Assembly: GCF_010183535.1 (NCBI RefSeq)
Contig: NC_071328.1
Location: 248,001 to 312,000, forward strand
Reading direction: 5' to 3'
Source: Caenorhabditis remanei
Taxonomy: Eukaryota > Nematoda > Chromadorea > Rhabditida > Rhabditidae
DNA: 64,000 bases
The translations under genes and the position numbers were made by a program. Position 1 is the stretch's first letter; each line of letters starts with the position of its first letter. Of the stretch, positions 61,399 to 64,000 are shown piece by piece. The notes under the pieces were generated by a model. It was not told where the DNA came from and made no database searches. It saw only the letters and a program-made list of their open reading frames with translations.

Positions 61399-61543
61399 AT
61401 ATTAGCACAGCACGCTTCTTACAACCGCGCTCTACCGAAACCGAAGAAAATAGTGTGCGAAATTGAGAGACTCAGAGAAAAAGAGACAGTTTTCAAGGGC
61501 ATTTCGGTGGAGCGCAGTTGTAAGAACTATGCTGAGCTAATAT
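61399..61543. mobile_element. MITE with TTCTTACAACCGCGCTCTAC ends, copy 2
   Basis: Best-kept copy, 145 bp. Left ATATTAGCACAGCACGCTTC then TTACAACCGCGCTC; right GAGCGCAGTTGTAAGAAC then TATGCTGAGCTAATAT, giving terminal inverted repeats of about 40 bp. An open frame that crosses it (61279-61596) is an accident of the repeat. Confidence 0.75.
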
Positions 61544-62696
61544 CACACGTCGAATCTCATTTCATGATTTTCAGCCAATTAACCCAAAACCGCTAATTAA
61601 GTTATTTACTCCCGGCGCATTAGAACTTCATAGTTTTCCGATAGCAATCTTGTTCTTCTTCTTTCGCTCATTCCTTCAATTCGTTGAGAACAAGAGTGTA
61701 ATAAAGAAGGAATGGTCACATCTATTATTCCCAAAAAAAAGAAAGAAAGAGAAACCCATTTACTGTCAAAAAATAAAACTTATGATTTTGAGAGAAAGTG
61801 ATAAATCGATATTGATAAATGAGAACTTTTCGCCCAAGTCAATGTGTGACTGAAACTTGCTTAGAGACCACCCATAGAGACATAGATCAATGGCTAAACG
61901 ACACTTTCGCTGTGTCTTGGGATCAGGTGACGTCTAGGAGACGTTTTTCAGGTAAAAAAGATTCTTACAGGTAAAAAAAACACTATATGACTTTCTACAA
62001 TTTGTTATGAATTCCTGATCGGAAGAACCTTATTTTTCGGGAATTTGAAGAAAATGCGATCGTATACCGTATGTCGGGCGAAAAATTTCGATTTTTTGAG
62101 TAATTTTCGAGTAAGAAAGCTGGAGACTGCGCGTAAGTCTCAAAAACCTTAAAATTTGAAGAAAAAGAGCTTGGAACCGTTTTAAGCCTTATTTTTGGGC
62201 GAAATACTCAGATTTTTTAAAGTAATTTTCGAGTAAGTTGAGCCAATTCAAACATTTTAAGCCGAAATTCAGTCAAAATCGAAAAAAAAAACACAAGAAC
62301 CAATCTATAAATCTACAGTACTCGATGAATTCGCACATTCTGCGGCCGCGTAGCCGAGAATCGATAATTCACAATGTGAAGAGGCATATTGAATTTTCAT
62401 TATCTTACTATTATAGTGAGTGCAATGGGAAGTAATTATAGTGAGACTATTATCAAGAGACGATGATATGAAGAGAAAAACCGATAGATATTGAATTTTC
62501 GAATGGAAATCGGAAAAATGAGAAATTTGATGAACCTGATGAAATTTCGAGTAATTTTCTTATAGAAACACATAAAAAACCACCCAATTCTTACCAAAAA
62601 TGACAAAAAATGAGCAAAAACTTCAAAATAACGATGAGAGCGAAGAGGAAAAGAACTAAATTTCCAAAAAGTCGGGAGAAATGACGAACGTTTTTC

Positions 62697-62745
62697 TCCA
62701 CGTGGCGAAAAACTCCGTGAAGATTTTTTTGAATCGCCACGTGGA
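62697..62745. repeat. Perfect 12 bp inverted repeat with CACGTG
   Basis: TCCACGTGGCGA (62697-62708) faces TCGCCACGTGGA (62734-62745) across 25 bases. Each arm includes the E-box word CACGTG. Confidence 0.6.
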
Positions 62746-63299
62746 TTTCGAGACTTTTTTCTTTTTAAAAAAGATTTTTTACTAATTTTTATAAATTCCT
62801 GATCGTTAGAACCCAATTGGCTGCTATAAACAGATATAAGCTGGAACTCGGTGTGCCGGGGCTTAAAAACCTCGAACATTTGAAGAAAAAGCGGTTTTAG
62901 CCTTATTTTGGACGGAAATTTTTTAGATTTTTGAGTAATTTTTGTTATTCCGAGTCACGCCAGACAAGCTAATCGTGACATTTTGCACCGGAACTCATGA
63001 CCAGTTTATTCTAGACGGGACCGCCCGAATCACAATTTTCTCAGTTTTTGGCAGGGATTTAATGGCGATCGGTCGTCTTTCAAGACTTTGAGCATTCTGA
63101 TTACAGAGAATAGCTCTTTCTGAAAAATTAAGTTCCTAATTCCCTCCACATGGCTTCGGGAATCGAAGGCGTCTGCCGCTAAGTATGAGACAGGAGACAT
63201 TGTGATAGCGCTCAGACGAATGTCAGCAACACTAATGATGATTAATATGAAAAAGTTATCGATTTTGTCGCTAAAATCCGTTTTCGGATTCGGATAACA

Positions 63300-63815
63300 G
63301 GTCGAAATCCCGGTTCTACATCAAAATTCGAGATACAACGCCAAGTTTCTCAGAAATGCATCTAGATGGCACCTAGATGGTTTCAGCTGATTTTTATACT
63401 GAACTCTGAGAAAACCTCTATAATTTTAGATTTCACTGCGACAATCTATCAATTTTGGAGATTCTTGAGTAATCAGACATTTCTGCCTTTGAATTGCGTC
63501 TCCAGGCATCCAAAATTGAGGTAATACATCAGAAAAGCTAGAACTAGACCAAGTGACTATTTTGAGGAAAACTTATATGAAAAAAGTTCGGAATCTTCGA
63601 TTTTATCGCTGAAAATCGATCAAATACAACGATTCTCAAGCTACTCTGTGCGAAACTTGTGGAGATTACAGAAAATGAACCGGGTGTAGCTACACTCACA
63701 GTTTTCCGATAGTCGGAATCTGCCTAAAAGGTTTCAGCTGATTTTCATACTGAATTTTTAGAAAAACTATAAATTTTGATTTCACTATGAAAATCTATCA
63801 ATTTTGGAGATTCTC
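63300..63815. repeat. Direct duplication of about 350 bp period
   Basis: Shared in order: GGTTTCAGCTGATTTTTATA / GGTTTCAGCTGATTTTCATA, CTGAA, AGAAAA, TTTTGATTTCACT / TTTAGATTTCACT, AATCTATCAATTTTGGAGAT and TCTCGAGTAG / TCTTGAGTAA. Non-coding. Confidence 0.6.
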
Positions 63816-64000
63816 GAGTAGAATTTGCCCGCTTTCCGATTCTTCTACATGGAAGTGAGTCTATAGCATCTACTACATCCCTCTACGTACCGAAAGCCTA
63901 GAACTTGGTGAAATTTGGTAGATTCTTACTTTCCGACGCTCTGAACCTAAAAATTATGATGACTACCTTCAAACTATACTAGAAATCTAGGAATCTAGGC

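Larger units (their letters stand above)
56999..64000. other. spr-4 upstream region, duplicated non-coding DNA
   Basis: No gene assembled. The longest open frame here, 57893-58477 plus, is basic, lacks a domain and is not supported by splice structure. The region contains a tandem duplication (57057-57690), GGGCGGAGC words at 58180-58700, diverged direct duplications (59210-61320 and 63300-63815), a MITE (61399-61543), a CACGTG hairpin (62697-62745) and a related pair of TTTGAAGAAAAAG...GAGTAATTTT blocks at about 62000-62240 and 62790-62945. Confidence 0.5.

Noticed and set aside
61279..61596. 105-codon plus-strand open frame
   Set aside because: Most of it is a MITE read through; the matching copies at 56.4 and 20.2 kb are not open in a corresponding way.
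62436..62879. 147-codon minus-strand open frame near the right end
   Set aside because: Phe/Ser/Arg/Lys-rich translation of AT-rich DNA, crosses the CACGTG hairpin and a duplicated block; no domain seen.

Overview
The window reads as nuclear DNA of a Caenorhabditis-type nematode. The genes have many short exons with TTTCAG-like acceptors, AT-rich introns, frequent small hairpin elements, and splice acceptors a few bases before several start codons, as expected for trans-spliced messages. Five protein-coding genes can be assembled exon by exon with continuous reading frames. The run del-4, ins-18, mau-2, lin-10, spr-4 is a neighbourhood I recall from C. elegans chromosome I. A ubxn-1 homologue beside del-4 is not an adjacency I recall from C. 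elegans, so a related species is more likely; this is inference.

Layout: 1-4153 is mostly non-coding, with possible exon fragments of an unrecognised gene at the left edge. ubxn-1 (minus, 4154-6138) has UBA, C2H2-like, coiled-coil and UBX regions. del-4 (minus, 7297-11917) is a complete DEG/ENaC channel subunit of 12 exons. About 7 kb of repeats and gene relics follow. ins-18 (plus, 18934-22241) is an insulin-like peptide with a very short C-peptide. mau-2 (minus, 22807-26839) is the cohesin-loader subunit. A 10.4 kb divergent intergenic region (26840-37253) is packed with inverted repeats, CGTAAATC islands, a tRNA-like relic and GC-rich palindromes. lin-10 (plus, 37254-49357) is the X11/Mint PTB-PDZ-PDZ scaffold in 15 exons. 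spr-4 (minus, 50007-56998) is a REST-like protein with 18 C2H2 fingers. The last 7 kb is duplicated non-coding DNA.

The genes do not form one pathway. They cover p97/ubiquitin adaptor function (ubxn-1), ion conductance (del-4), insulin signalling (ins-18), cohesin loading (mau-2), membrane-protein sorting (lin-10) and transcriptional repression linked to presenilin (spr-4). ins-18/mau-2 and lin-10/spr-4 are convergent pairs; mau-2/lin-10 is divergent.

I found no clear new multi-gene system. The most unusual material is non-coding: a family of palindromic elements with TTGTCAACTAC arms and, in several copies, a GAGACGCAG-type core; paired GTGCGCTCTA hairpins in both convergent gaps; a transposon-like insert flanked by about 40 bp of duplicated DNA in an spr-4 intron; two intronic minisatellites in spr-4; and decayed coding-like fragments of an unrecognised family.
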